Source of the DNA: an uncultured Oscillospiraceae bacterium | Lineage (GTDB): Bacteria > Bacillota > Clostridia > Oscillospirales > Oscillospiraceae | Direction: 5' to 3' | DNA: 64,000 nt | Assembly (NCBI GenBank): GCA_947626085.1 | Contig: CANQQU010000004.1 | Coordinates: 1-64,000, forward strand | Shown here: piece by piece, positions 50,995 through 59,570 of the stretch | How the letters are laid out: each line of letters begins with the position of its first letter | Position numbering within the stretch: the first letter of the stretch is position 1 | The notes under the pieces: model-generated | What the model was told of the DNA's origin: nothing | What the model saw: the letters and a program-made list of their open reading frames with translations, nothing else | Database searches by the model: none | Position numbers and translations under genes: made by a program

Positions 50995-51229
50995 GGAATG
51001 GGTTATTATTGGCTCCTGAAAATCTCAGATGTACTTGCTCGCGATAGAGGGATAGGCCGGGTTTTGTGAAGGGCGGCGCCTCTACAGCCGCGTATCGGAA
51101 GGATGTGAAGAGCCGGCAGGGGGCCTTAATAAGTTTTTACCAAAAATGCAGTTTAAAGGTCCGATTATGACGAAAAATGAGAAAAATGATGTTTTTGTAG
51201 TATGATATACCCAAAGGACGGTGAGTGAA

Positions 51230-53098
51230 ATGCGCGACATATCTGAGTGCATAGAAACCATAGGCAATATCATAGATGAATTATCCCTTTTATCTCTTGA
51301 TGAAGAAAAAATCACCGCGTTTAAATTACAATATATAGACCTATCCATCAAAAGCAGAGATCCATGTTTCTACCTCTCTACCATTGGCGATTTTAGCTCC
51401 GGTAAAAGCACATTGATCAACACGATCATCAAAAGAAAGCTCTTAAAGGTCGCTCACACCGCGACTACCGCGGTTCCAACCTTTATTTATAGAGGAGAAA
51501 ACAATCGTGTGATCGTCAACGCGAATTGTCACAACGGGAACAAATACGATCTGACTTCTGAGGCCGACGCAAGCAAATTTGAAAAGGAATTTGGCGTTCA
51601 GCTTCCGCCGCAGATTGATGAACGGATCGCCCTTTTGACAGCCGACAAAGAGCTGTCATTGGAGATCGTATCGGTGACGATCGAATTGCCGAATGATGAA
51701 CTCGTCAATGACCTTTGCATCATCGACACCCCGGGAATCAATCCGGGCGCTGATTTTGCCGAAAAACACGCGGAAATCACGAAATACATCCTCGACGAAA
51801 TAGCGGACGCCATTATTGTCCTTTTCCCCGCGGATCAGGCCTATACGCAGTCCTTTGAGAAATTCCTCAAGGATAACGCGGAATACTTCATGAAGGACGC
51901 GATCTTCGTTGTCACGATGATGGATCGCGTAGACGAAGAAGAGCGAGATGATGTTATCAGGTTTGTAAAGGCAAATCTTCGTAACAGTTTCCACTTGAAG
52001 GACCCCCAGGTGTTGTCTTGCGCGGCAATGCTGTCCGGCAAGGACCCGTATTGGACTGATCAATTCCAGGAATTCGAGAAAAGTCTGATGGACAAGCTGG
52101 CACAGAACAGGCAACGGATCATGACCGAAAAACTCATTAAGTTGTCCAATGAATTGCTGCACTCCATTCAAAGTGAAATACTTCTTAAGAAGACCGATTT
52201 TGAAAACAGGCTGGCAGTCCTTCAAAACCACTCCGTTCCAAATCTGATTTCTGTCCTCGCGGATAGTAAGGCCGCGGCGGTCAAAAAGTTGTCGAAGATT
52301 CAAACCGCGCACGATGCGGCAATAAAGATGGAACGCGCAGATCTTGAGAACAAGATCAGGCGGAAAGTAAATTCCGGATTGGAGGCTTGTGATACCAGAT
52401 CGGGCGTCACACAATATGTCAACAAATTTCTTGCTTCTGATATCGAGGAAGCCTGCAAGGATCTATACGCGACTTCGGCACGGCACACGCAACGCCTAAA
52501 CAAAGAACTCTCCTCCGCTATCGCGGGAATGGTCGAAGAATTGAAGGGGTATTACGGAGAAATCGGAGGTGTTTTGCCCGAAAGCGCCACTCTTTCGGCC
52601 TCGGAACGTCAAGTAGCCATCACGGATAAACTTACAGGATTAAGCAGCATGATCGGGGATTATGAAGGAAAAATTGATTTTGCCACGGCAATAGGCGGCG
52701 CGGGTCTTGCCGCGATCATATTGACCGGATTGGGACCTGTCGGATGGATCATCGGAGGGGTCGCCGCTTTGGTCGGCGGTGACAGGCTGTTTGTCAATTC
52801 CGCCCGGAACAAGGTTCGAGACTCGGTATCCGTAAAGATTCCCGAAATTTCAAAATCGGTCGTCCAGGACCTATGCGATGGAATGCAGGGAAACTACAAC
52901 AAGGCGAAAAAAGAATTGGAAAGAAAAAAGAACGAGTTTGTCGCTCAGTATACGCCCGTATACGAAGATCTTGAAAAGCAGTTTACTTCAGAGAAGGAAA
53001 AACTAACACGTCAAATTCTACGCAGTGAAAAAACTCAAAGCCGAATTAAAGACGTCTTGCAACAAATCAATGAAATTAAAGGAGAAATGGAGAAATGA
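51230..53098 (+). CDS. Dynamin-like GTPase (first of three)
   Basis: This is a 622-residue bacterial dynamin-like protein. G1 is GDFSSGKST (53-61), a G2 Thr lies in TTAVPT, G3 is DTPG (166-169) and G4-like TMMDRVD lies near 230. The central part is helical. A paired hydrophobic segment sits at about 484-517 (IGGAGLAAIILTGLGPVGWIIGGVAALVGG), typical of the membrane paddle, and a C-terminal coiled coil ends the protein. ATG at 51230 is chosen because it is 11 bases from AAAGGA; a GTG at 51221 is too close to it. It probably binds and remodels membrane with the two following GTPases. Codon use is AT-rich, unlike the genes to the left. Confidence 0.9.
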   Translation: MRDISECIETIGNIIDELSLLSLDEEKITAFKLQYIDLSIKSRDPCFYLSTIGDFSSGKSTLINTIIKRKLLKVAHTATTAVPTFIYRGENNRVIVNANCHNGNKYDLTSEADASKFEKEFGVQLPPQIDERIALLTADKELSLEIVSVTIELPNDELVNDLCIIDTPGINPGADFAEKHAEITKYILDEIADAIIVLFPADQAYTQSFEKFLKDNAEYFMKDAIFVVTMMDRVDEEERDDVIRFVKANLRNSFHLKDPQVLSCAAMLSGKDPYWTDQFQEFEKSLMDKLAQNRQRIMTEKLIKLSNELLHSIQSEILLKKTDFENRLAVLQNHSVPNLISVLADSKAAAVKKLSKIQTAHDAAIKMERADLENKIRRKVNSGLEACDTRSGVTQYVNKFLASDIEEACKDLYATSARHTQRLNKELSSAIAGMVEELKGYYGEIGGVLPESATLSASERQVAITDKLTGLSSMIGDYEGKIDFATAIGGAGLAAIILTGLGPVGWIIGGVAALVGGDRLFVNSARNKVRDSVSVKIPEISKSVVQDLCDGMQGNYNKAKKELERKKNEFVAQYTPVYEDLEKQFTSEKEKLTRQILRSEKTQSRIKDVLQQINEIKGEMEK

Positions 53099-54648
53099 AC
53101 GAAAACATCTACAATCAGTTGAATACCCTGGCAGATCGAGCCGGATGCGCTCAGATCAAGGACAGCTACAATGAAGTCCGGACGTCCATGCAGCGGCACA
53201 TGATGAAACAATACGCCGTATTGGGCGATATCAATGCCGGCAAGAGTACCATCATCAATATTTTGGCGGGAGAAAAGAAGCTCCCCGTTTCCGTAAGAGC
53301 AAATGAACACGGAAAAGTCGCTTTTGTTGAATCAGACGTACACAAATGCAGATGGGTCGAACTGAGTACCGCCGCTTATGTTGGAGATGGCGTGGAAGAA
53401 ATCGAGTCCCCGCTCTGGCACATTGACGCGGCAGTTTATGTGCTTTCAGCTACCGCTCCCTTTTCTCAGCCAGACGTAACCGCTATCAAGACCTGTCTGT
53501 CTCATGGCGTCCCTTGCTCCCTTGTTTTGAGCAAGTTGGACGCGGTGGACGAGTCGGAGAGAGACGAAATAATCGCCTATGTCAAGGACCAGGCGGAACG
53601 CCACTTTGGTTCAAATTCTCTGATTGTAATAAACACCAAAGACGCGGAAGCTACCAGGCAAGCCATTATGAACGAATTCGCCTCCGCGGAGGACAGTCTC
53701 GATATCCGGGATTATATCCTGGCCGTAAGCTACGCGAAAGTCCTGAAGGCGCACATCGCCGAGAAATATGACTCCGCGAAGCGGAAAATGCAAATCGCGT
53801 CCGACAATGAAAAGCGCGCCAAACAGACGCTCCTCGACGAGAGAATCGCGTGGGACAAAATCAATCTTGAATTGGAATCCCGGAAATTAAAGTTGATCGA
53901 AGCGATGACCGCTGAAATGGATCGATTGTACGCGGACTGCATTGCTACCCTTGTAGATAAGGCAATGCTCGCGAAGTCTCCGAAAGAGTGGTGGGAGCAG
54001 TCGCTGGAAAAAGAGTTTCACAGGCTGGCCGTCAGGATGTCCAACAAGATCGACCGGTTCATTTGCGCGCAGTTTGTCGGCGACCGGGATTGGCTCGTTC
54101 AGACGGTGGAGGAGCAATTTGGCTCCAAGCTTTCTGTTGACACAAGCAATTCCGAAACACAGTTTGAGGATATCGTTTTTGGCGTCGCTCCCGCCGGCTT
54201 GAGCGGCACCAGAACAACAAAAACGATCGCAATAGCCGGGCTGGTCGTATCTTCCGTTTTTTTGTGCGGTACATTGATTTACCCGGCGCTGGTAATGCAC
54301 AGCATCGACGCGCTGTATTGGGAGCTGGCAGGCGTGGCTGTGGTAGGAACCGGCTTTTGGACATTCCTGGAGGCCAAAAAGGAGAAAGCAGAGCGCCAGC
54401 AATGCTTGAAATCCGAAATTGCCAGATATATTCTCAGCAGAAGAGACGGCAATATTGAAGCGCTCAAGAAGAATATTGAATACGGATATAAGAGCATGGG
54501 TATATCCATCCAGGACCTGCAGTTGGCTACCGCCAAGCCTCCTGTTAACGAAGGCAACGGCAAGATCTTTGCCGAGTTTAAGGCAATTTCTGAAATCAAC
54601 CGTACATGTGATGAAATTGTTCATTCCTTACTTGCCAACAAAGATTAA
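53095..54648 (+). CDS. Dynamin-like GTPase with degenerate G3 (second of three)
   Basis: This 517-residue protein overlaps the first GTPase gene by 4 bases (ATGA). G1 GDINAGKST (44-52) and G4 SKLD (near 146) are intact. Where DxPG should stand there is only ESPLW, so the Asp and Gly of G3 are lost. Helical regions follow, with a hydrophobic pair at about 376-425 (TIAIAGLVVSSVFLCGTLIYPAL and ELAGVAVVGTGFWTFLEA). It may bind GTP without hydrolysing it and act as a partner of the first protein. Tandem bacterial dynamins that work as unequal pairs are known (for example Campylobacter DLP1/DLP2), but the comparison is by analogy. Confidence 0.85.
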   Translation: MNENIYNQLNTLADRAGCAQIKDSYNEVRTSMQRHMMKQYAVLGDINAGKSTIINILAGEKKLPVSVRANEHGKVAFVESDVHKCRWVELSTAAYVGDGVEEIESPLWHIDAAVYVLSATAPFSQPDVTAIKTCLSHGVPCSLVLSKLDAVDESERDEIIAYVKDQAERHFGSNSLIVINTKDAEATRQAIMNEFASAEDSLDIRDYILAVSYAKVLKAHIAEKYDSAKRKMQIASDNEKRAKQTLLDERIAWDKINLELESRKLKLIEAMTAEMDRLYADCIATLVDKAMLAKSPKEWWEQSLEKEFHRLAVRMSNKIDRFICAQFVGDRDWLVQTVEEQFGSKLSVDTSNSETQFEDIVFGVAPAGLSGTRTTKTIAIAGLVVSSVFLCGTLIYPALVMHSIDALYWELAGVAVVGTGFWTFLEAKKEKAERQQCLKSEIARYILSRRDGNIEALKKNIEYGYKSMGISIQDLQLATAKPPVNEGNGKIFAEFKAISEINRTCDEIVHSLLANKD

Positions 54649-54671
54649 ATCAACGATAAGGAGAAACTACT

Positions 54672-56717
54672 ATGAATACAGCCGGATATAAGGAAACCGT
54701 CCGCAAACTCGATGGACAGTTGGACAAGCTGTTGGAGATCGCGCAGAGTACGGGCACCCAGCAGGACATCGTTAAAGCGGTCCAAGCGCTAAAGGAAAAG
54801 AATCAAAGCAAGAATTTTAAGGTTCTTGTTATGGGTGAATTTAGCGCCGGCAAATCCACCATGATCAACGCCCTTATCGGTGAACCGATCCTTCCCGAAA
54901 GAGCTTTGACCGCCACCGCGATCATTACCGAAATCAAGTATGGCGCGGATAAGAAAGCCGTCATTTACCCCATCAAGGGAAGATGGAAAGGCGGCGACGC
55001 TCCTTTTGAAGTTCCTGTCACCGAACTCAGAAAGTACCTTCTGATCAACCACAATATCGGCGACGCCGCCGGAAATGACGCCAACACGATAGAAGGCAAT
55101 GTGATTGCCTCCCCGTTTGAAAGAGCGGAGATCTTTATGCCTCTTGACATTCTGAAGGATGGCGTTGAGATCATCGACTCTCCCGGTCTGAACGACCCGG
55201 CAAGCCACGGCGATATTACGCATAAGTATCTTCCCAACGTACATGCGATCATCTATTGCGTAAATGGCCTGCGCGCATACAGCCAGAGCGAAAAGGTGGT
55301 TATCGAAAATCTGATCGTACAGCACTATACGACCCCGATATTCCTGGTTACTCGATATGATAACGTGTGCGAGGACAACGAAAACAGCGGCGGCGACCCC
55401 CAGGAGCTTGAGATCTTTAAAAAGACCGTTACCGCAGACCTCGAAAAACACACCGATCTGGTTAAGCCTCAGTACACCTCCATGCTTGGCGGGAATGGAA
55501 TCTTCTTTGTTTCCTCTCGAGACGCGAAGAAAGCCAAGCATTCCTCCCCGTGGGATACAGATCTGCTGAAAAAATCCGGATACCAGGATTTTGAGCGCTA
55601 TTTGAGCGACTATCTGATCAAGTGTAAGGGCGACGAGCTCTCCAAAATGATCGTTGAAAGTATAAGGACTGTCGGAAATGACGCGATCAACAGTCTGAAC
55701 GAACAGTACAATGCCGCAGACCTTTCGTTGGAAGAATTTGAGCAGCGCATGAAGGACGTGGAGGCACGGATGGAATCCGCGAAAACGCAGGCGGCCCTCT
55801 TTGTCAAAAGTTTTGAGCTTGAATTGGAAAAAGCCCTCACAGACCTCAAATCCACTTGTAAATCGCTACCCAAGGAAGCTTATGACCAAATCGACGCCTG
55901 GAGAAGCACCTATCAGTGTTCTGTAAAGAAAGAAATGCTGCACCCCAAGAGGACGGCAGAGGCGATCGCCAAAGAATTTGAGATGCATATGCAGGGGCAA
56001 TATGAAAACTTTGTTGTCGATTGGACGGATAATGTTCTCAAACCGGAAGTATCTAAAAAAATGAAGCAAATCGGCGAAAAGCTTAAGAACAGAGCTGATG
56101 ATCTTGATGAAACGATCAAAGATATCAAAGTAGGTCTGAGCCTTGCGGATACTTCTCCTGATGAGTTGAGTACGAAAGGCGCGAAGATCGCGTCTGTCAT
56201 TTATGGTTTGCTTACATTTGATGTGATCGGCGCCAGCTCCGGTATGGTAGTCGGTATGGACGGCCTTATTCAAGGTATTGTCGCGAACATCGGTGTGAAT
56301 CTTGCTCTTTTGCTTGTCTTTGGCTCAACCGTTGGTCTTCCGTTCGTGATTGCCGGTGAGATCGCTCAGATCTTGATTACCGGCGTGCGAACCAACGCGA
56401 TCATGGAAAACAAAGTCTGCAAAAAAATCGTCGCGGAGTATAAGAGAATCCTCTCTGATCCCAACGAAGTCGAGAAGATAGTCAACAATATCTATAATCA
56501 GCTTAAAACGGAATTCGCGAAGCTGCGCGATGCAGCGAACGAATGCGCGTTTGCGGATATTAAGCAGATCGAACGTGAAACAAAGCAGCTGCTGGAAGAT
56601 AAGAAAAAGGGCGAGAAAGCCGTTCAAGCGCGCAAAGCAAACATTACAGAATGGATCGCCGGCATCCATACGATCATTGATGCCGCGGATAGGATTCGCG
56701 CGGAAGCGTTGGCCTAA
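54672..56717 (+). CDS. Dynamin-like GTPase (third of three)
   Basis: This 681-residue protein has a full GTPase set: G1 GEFSAGKST (55-63), G2 Thr in LTATAIITEI, G3 DSPG near 169, G4 TRYD near 230. Long helices follow, with a hydrophobic stretch at about 541-571 (GVNLALLLVFGSTVGLPFVIAGEIAQILI) and a Lys/Glu-rich C-terminal helix. It is the closest of the three to ordinary bacterial dynamins. AAGGAGAAA precedes the ATG, 23 bases after the second gene. A set of three tandem dynamins recalls LeoABC of enterotoxigenic E. coli; orthology is not established. Confidence 0.9.
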   Translation: MNTAGYKETVRKLDGQLDKLLEIAQSTGTQQDIVKAVQALKEKNQSKNFKVLVMGEFSAGKSTMINALIGEPILPERALTATAIITEIKYGADKKAVIYPIKGRWKGGDAPFEVPVTELRKYLLINHNIGDAAGNDANTIEGNVIASPFERAEIFMPLDILKDGVEIIDSPGLNDPASHGDITHKYLPNVHAIIYCVNGLRAYSQSEKVVIENLIVQHYTTPIFLVTRYDNVCEDNENSGGDPQELEIFKKTVTADLEKHTDLVKPQYTSMLGGNGIFFVSSRDAKKAKHSSPWDTDLLKKSGYQDFERYLSDYLIKCKGDELSKMIVESIRTVGNDAINSLNEQYNAADLSLEEFEQRMKDVEARMESAKTQAALFVKSFELELEKALTDLKSTCKSLPKEAYDQIDAWRSTYQCSVKKEMLHPKRTAEAIAKEFEMHMQGQYENFVVDWTDNVLKPEVSKKMKQIGEKLKNRADDLDETIKDIKVGLSLADTSPDELSTKGAKIASVIYGLLTFDVIGASSGMVVGMDGLIQGIVANIGVNLALLLVFGSTVGLPFVIAGEIAQILITGVRTNAIMENKVCKKIVAEYKRILSDPNEVEKIVNNIYNQLKTEFAKLRDAANECAFADIKQIERETKQLLEDKKKGEKAVQARKANITEWIAGIHTIIDAADRIRAEALA

Positions 56718-56727
56718 GAAAACGGAA

Positions 56728-56761
56728 CCACGGCGAATGGCCTCTGTGCCATTCGCCGTGG
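56728..56761 (+). other. Perfect 14-pair hairpin inside the island operon
   Basis: Bases 56728-56741 pair perfectly with 56748-56761 around CTCTGT. ATAAAAAGG follows, so there is no U-tract. It lies between the third GTPase and the LytTR gene and ends just before the latter's ribosome binding site. Confidence 0.7.
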
Positions 56762-56782
56762 ATAAAAAGGTTGGTGAACACG

Positions 56783-57502
56783 ATGGAAATATCGGTATGT
56801 ATCTATAACGCGAAGAATGACGAAACGGATCACCTGCTACGATTTGTCGCCGCGGTCTTATTTCATGCTGATTATCGCGCGAAAATTTTATCGTGTTCAA
56901 CAGAAGCTGCATTAAGAAAAACAACGACAAAGTATCCCTATGTGGATCTGCTGTTTCTGCCGGCAACGTCCTTTGGAATGGGGTTTGGAGAAGAATTAAG
57001 AAAGACGAATCGGACAACGACGATCGTGTTCTTAGCCGATGACGATCAAAATGTTTACCGCGCCTTTCAGTCTCTCCCCATCGCTTATTTAATTGACCCA
57101 AAGGAAAAACAAAGACTTTCCGAGACAATATTGAGAGCCGCGTCCTGGGCTATGGCCGGCAAGAAAACCTTCTACCATGAGTCAAGAACGCAGATCCTTC
57201 AAATGAACTATAAAGAAATCGATTATTTTGAGAGCGAGTATCGGATCGTCCATATTCACAGGGCCGATGGTACATGCGAAACAATAACCGCAAAGCTGGA
57301 TGAAGTTGAGGCGATGTTGCCCTCGAATATCTTTTGCAGGTGTCATAAGAGCTATTTAGTGAACTTGGAAAATATTTCCATGGTCAACAAGTCCGAAAGG
57401 TCCGTTTTATTTCAGTCGGGAGCAAAGGTTTTTTCGAGTAAGGCACAGTATCCAACGCTGATAGCCGCATTAAGGGGAGATGTGATTTGTGAAACCGTTT
57501 GA
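56783..57502 (+). CDS. LytTR-domain transcriptional regulator with degenerate receiver
   Basis: This 239-residue protein has a C-terminal LytTR DNA-binding domain (about 135-239; IDYFESEYRIVHIHRADG, LPSNIFCRCHKSYLVNLENISMV). The N-terminal ~120 residues follow a response-regulator receiver pattern but lack its active site: the phosphoacceptor position reads DLLFLPA, the Thr/Ser position VFLAD, and the Lys position AYLIDP. It is unlikely to be phosphorylated, and no histidine kinase is nearby. The ATG at 56783 fits GGTGA spacing; TTG 56771 and GTG 56774 are weaker choices. It probably controls this operon. Confidence 0.85.
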   Translation: MEISVCIYNAKNDETDHLLRFVAAVLFHADYRAKILSCSTEAALRKTTTKYPYVDLLFLPATSFGMGFGEELRKTNRTTTIVFLADDDQNVYRAFQSLPIAYLIDPKEKQRLSETILRAASWAMAGKKTFYHESRTQILQMNYKEIDYFESEYRIVHIHRADGTCETITAKLDEVEAMLPSNIFCRCHKSYLVNLENISMVNKSERSVLFQSGAKVFSSKAQYPTLIAALRGDVICETV

Positions 57503-58118
57503 AGAAAATGAGTTCCATAACAAACTGCGTGACGCAAATGACAACCCTATCGAAATTCTGCCGATCCCAAATGACGGGATGCTTGAAAGGCTGACGGTGC
57601 AAACCATAAATGATTCGGATATGGAGCGGGTACGTTTGATCTCTAACATTTCCGAAGAAATTGAGGAAGATGATGAGGGTTGGAAATTCAGTGACGTGCC
57701 ATCCAAAGTGACCAAACTTACGGTAGAAAAAATCATGATCGAATTGACCGGCGAAAGCTGGTTCCGCAATGACAAAGAAGACGGGTATAGCGCGGGAGAT
57801 CTGATCGAAATGCTGTCTCAAAAAGCGTTCGTTCAACTCTCCGAACTCACTATTGCAAATATAAAAGCCTGCCTGGAAAACGGCGGTAAAATCATCGCTT
57901 ATTTCCCCGATTTGGTATGGCGGGAATACTTTGATCAACTTTCCCATCTGCCAAATGAAGTGTTGGGAATGCGAACAGTTGAAATTGTGAAGGTGCTTGA
58001 CAAAGACACGATCCTACTCAGCGATCTTTCTTCTGCCAATGGGGATAAAAAGCAGTTGGATATGACGGCTTTTAACTGGCTCTCCAAAGATGGTTGGATG
58101 TTGGAGGTGTATAAATGA
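57489..58118 (+). CDS. C39-like (papain-fold) protein lacking catalytic residues, probable
   Basis: This 209-residue protein starts with GTG and overlaps the LytTR gene by 14 bases. Its second half follows the plan of short clostridial C39-like peptidases: a helix ending in ELTGESW, then SAGDLIEML, then IKACLENGGKIIAYF, a strand TVEIVKVLDKDTILLSD and a final AFNWLSKDGWMLEV. The expected nucleophile Cys before the first helix is absent, and the His of GHAV is replaced (GMRTV). I therefore read it as a non-catalytic relative. The first 75 residues are acidic and unrecognised. The assignment rests on pattern recall, not an alignment. Confidence 0.6.
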   Translation: MKPFEENEFHNKLRDANDNPIEILPIPNDGMLERLTVQTINDSDMERVRLISNISEEIEEDDEGWKFSDVPSKVTKLTVEKIMIELTGESWFRNDKEDGYSAGDLIEMLSQKAFVQLSELTIANIKACLENGGKIIAYFPDLVWREYFDQLSHLPNEVLGMRTVEIVKVLDKDTILLSDLSSANGDKKQLDMTAFNWLSKDGWMLEVYK

Positions 58119-58600
58119 ACGCTGACGTTGATTTTAAGGAGTGGCTCAGCAATATCCGGTTTTCCAGAAAGATCTGTATGCTGATCCCAATGGAGGCTTG
58201 TATGGGCTTCCCCATTGTGGTGAAGCAAGGCTGTGAATATGTGATCCCCTTTTTTAAGGTTTCCTCTACCGAAAAAACGGATACCATGTCGCCGCCATTT
58301 GCGTATTTAAGGGTCAGCTATCCCACGGCAACCATACTGACCTACAACAATCTCCGCTCTCTGCCGGAATGGAAAGACGTTGATTGGAATGAAAGTACTA
58401 TAAAGAATGAAAATCGCGCCACGGCGTCAAAATTAAATCAATATTACAGGGCAATCCGTTCGGAACAAGGGACGTGTTTCGCTGACCAAGACCAGCTGCT
58501 TTTGGAATGCTTGAACGCGGGCTCCCCGGACAGCGGCAAGGAATCCCCTCTTATTGGATGGTATCAAAAGCTGATCGCCGAAGCGAAAAAATACCGATAA
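58115..58600 (+). CDS. Unrecognised 161-residue protein of the dynamin-HerA operon
   Basis: I do not recognise this protein. It overlaps the previous gene by 4 bases (ATGA). The N-terminal half appears to be beta-rich (RFSRKICMLIPMEACMGFPIVV, YVIPFFKVSSTEK, FAYLRVSYPTATILTYNNL). The C-terminal half is helical and charged (SKLNQYYRAIRSEQG, LIGWYQKLIAEAKKYR). It has no signal peptide, membrane helix or catalytic motif. It may be an adaptor or subunit of the complex. Confidence 0.75.
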   Translation: MNADVDFKEWLSNIRFSRKICMLIPMEACMGFPIVVKQGCEYVIPFFKVSSTEKTDTMSPPFAYLRVSYPTATILTYNNLRSLPEWKDVDWNESTIKNENRATASKLNQYYRAIRSEQGTCFADQDQLLLECLNAGSPDSGKESPLIGWYQKLIAEAKKYR

Positions 58601-58613
58601 GGAGAAGTCGTTC

Positions 58614-59549
58614 ATGAAAAAAGTAGAATTGCATATCGTACCGTATGCAAAAGAGAACGAGGTAAAGACTCGTCTTGTTGTAGACGGCAACAAAATCGAT
58701 AGTAAGGATAACCGTCTGACGAATCTGGTGGTATACCAACCAATGCACAAGTGGCTTAACCCGTATAAAAAGAAATTATTCGTATGGGACGGCCTGCTCG
58801 CGGAAATGATCGAAGAGTTCAACGATCCATCAATACACTTTGTTTTCAGTGGCAGCAAGGCGGATTTTACGATATTCAAAAAAAGTGTCCTATCGCAGCA
58901 GGCAAAGCTGAATAGAAACGGCGGAGGCGTTGAGGTCGTTTTTGAATTTACAGATCTATGGAATCCTTGCAACACCGTCAAAGAAATGGTCGATATTTTA
59001 GATGATTCGCGTGTTGAGGCTGACAATTGGGGCGAGGACGAGATCATCAAGGAAATAGATGGTTTAAAAAGCGTAATCAGTTCTTGCAGCGTCGCTGTAA
59101 AAACAGATTATATCGCTTCACCCAAGGAGTTCTTAAATCTGCTTCAAAAGCATAATGTTACATTAAACGGTGACGCAAAGCTAACAATCATTCCCGCCGA
59201 TGGCCGTGCCGCGATTTCCGCTATTCGTCATTTTTTGACCTCGGCAGTCGAGGAAAAGGATGCAGGCAAAAAATACTTAGTCATCAATATTTCCGCAAAA
59301 GAAAACGAGGCGTTATTGGATGCTGTGGCGTCACTGAACGCTCATGGCGATTCCAATGTAAAATACATCGAAAATGATGGCGGCTCTTACATTTCGGAGA
59401 TCGTAAAGATGTATTATCTCGCGGTATTGCCTGTCGCGCAGAAAAAAATGGTAGAGATTCTACATATGTTTCCCGACTATAAAACAAACAGCTTCCTCAT
59501 TGATATTTCTGACAGGATCGATGATTTGTTTTGCGTCAGCCTTAAATAA
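58614..59549 (+). CDS. Unrecognised 311-residue protein next to the HerA-like ATPase
   Basis: I do not recognise this soluble protein. It looks alpha/beta. Two stretches may be related by internal duplication: ELHIVPYAKENEVKTRLVVDG with IHFVFSGSKADFTIFKK, and KLTIIPADGRAAISAIRHFL with YLVINISAKENEALLDAV. It ends in a helical segment (EIVKMYYLAVLPVAQKKMVEIL). AAGGAGAAG precedes the ATG. It is 21 bases upstream of the ATPase gene, so it may be its partner. It has no membrane segment. Confidence 0.78.
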   Translation: MKKVELHIVPYAKENEVKTRLVVDGNKIDSKDNRLTNLVVYQPMHKWLNPYKKKLFVWDGLLAEMIEEFNDPSIHFVFSGSKADFTIFKKSVLSQQAKLNRNGGGVEVVFEFTDLWNPCNTVKEMVDILDDSRVEADNWGEDEIIKEIDGLKSVISSCSVAVKTDYIASPKEFLNLLQKHNVTLNGDAKLTIIPADGRAAISAIRHFLTSAVEEKDAGKKYLVINISAKENEALLDAVASLNAHGDSNVKYIENDGGSYISEIVKMYYLAVLPVAQKKMVEILHMFPDYKTNSFLIDISDRIDDLFCVSLK

Positions 59550-59570
59550 ATTGAAAGGACAAGTAGGATT

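Larger units (their letters stand above)
50680..51229. other. Junction region between the core chromosome and the AT-rich island
   Basis: This 550-base stretch has no gene I can support. Its left third has the rsmE promoter and leader. From about 50900 the sequence turns AT-rich. A rightward promoter (50966-50994) is present, followed by a GC-rich segment (51050-51125) of unknown nature and a weak TATGAT box at 51201, just before the first GTPase gene. No tRNA, integrase or clear direct repeat is visible. Confidence 0.5.

Noticed and set aside
50799..51047. An 82-codon plus-strand frame in the junction region
   Set aside because: It has no ribosome binding site, starts inside the rsmE promoter and spans the composition change. 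It shows no protein-like pattern and probably arises by chance.
51040..51130. A riboswitch or structured RNA in the GC-rich piece before the first GTPase
   Set aside because: I tried lysine and cyclic-di-GMP riboswitch cores and none fits. It may simply be remnant chromosome sequence.
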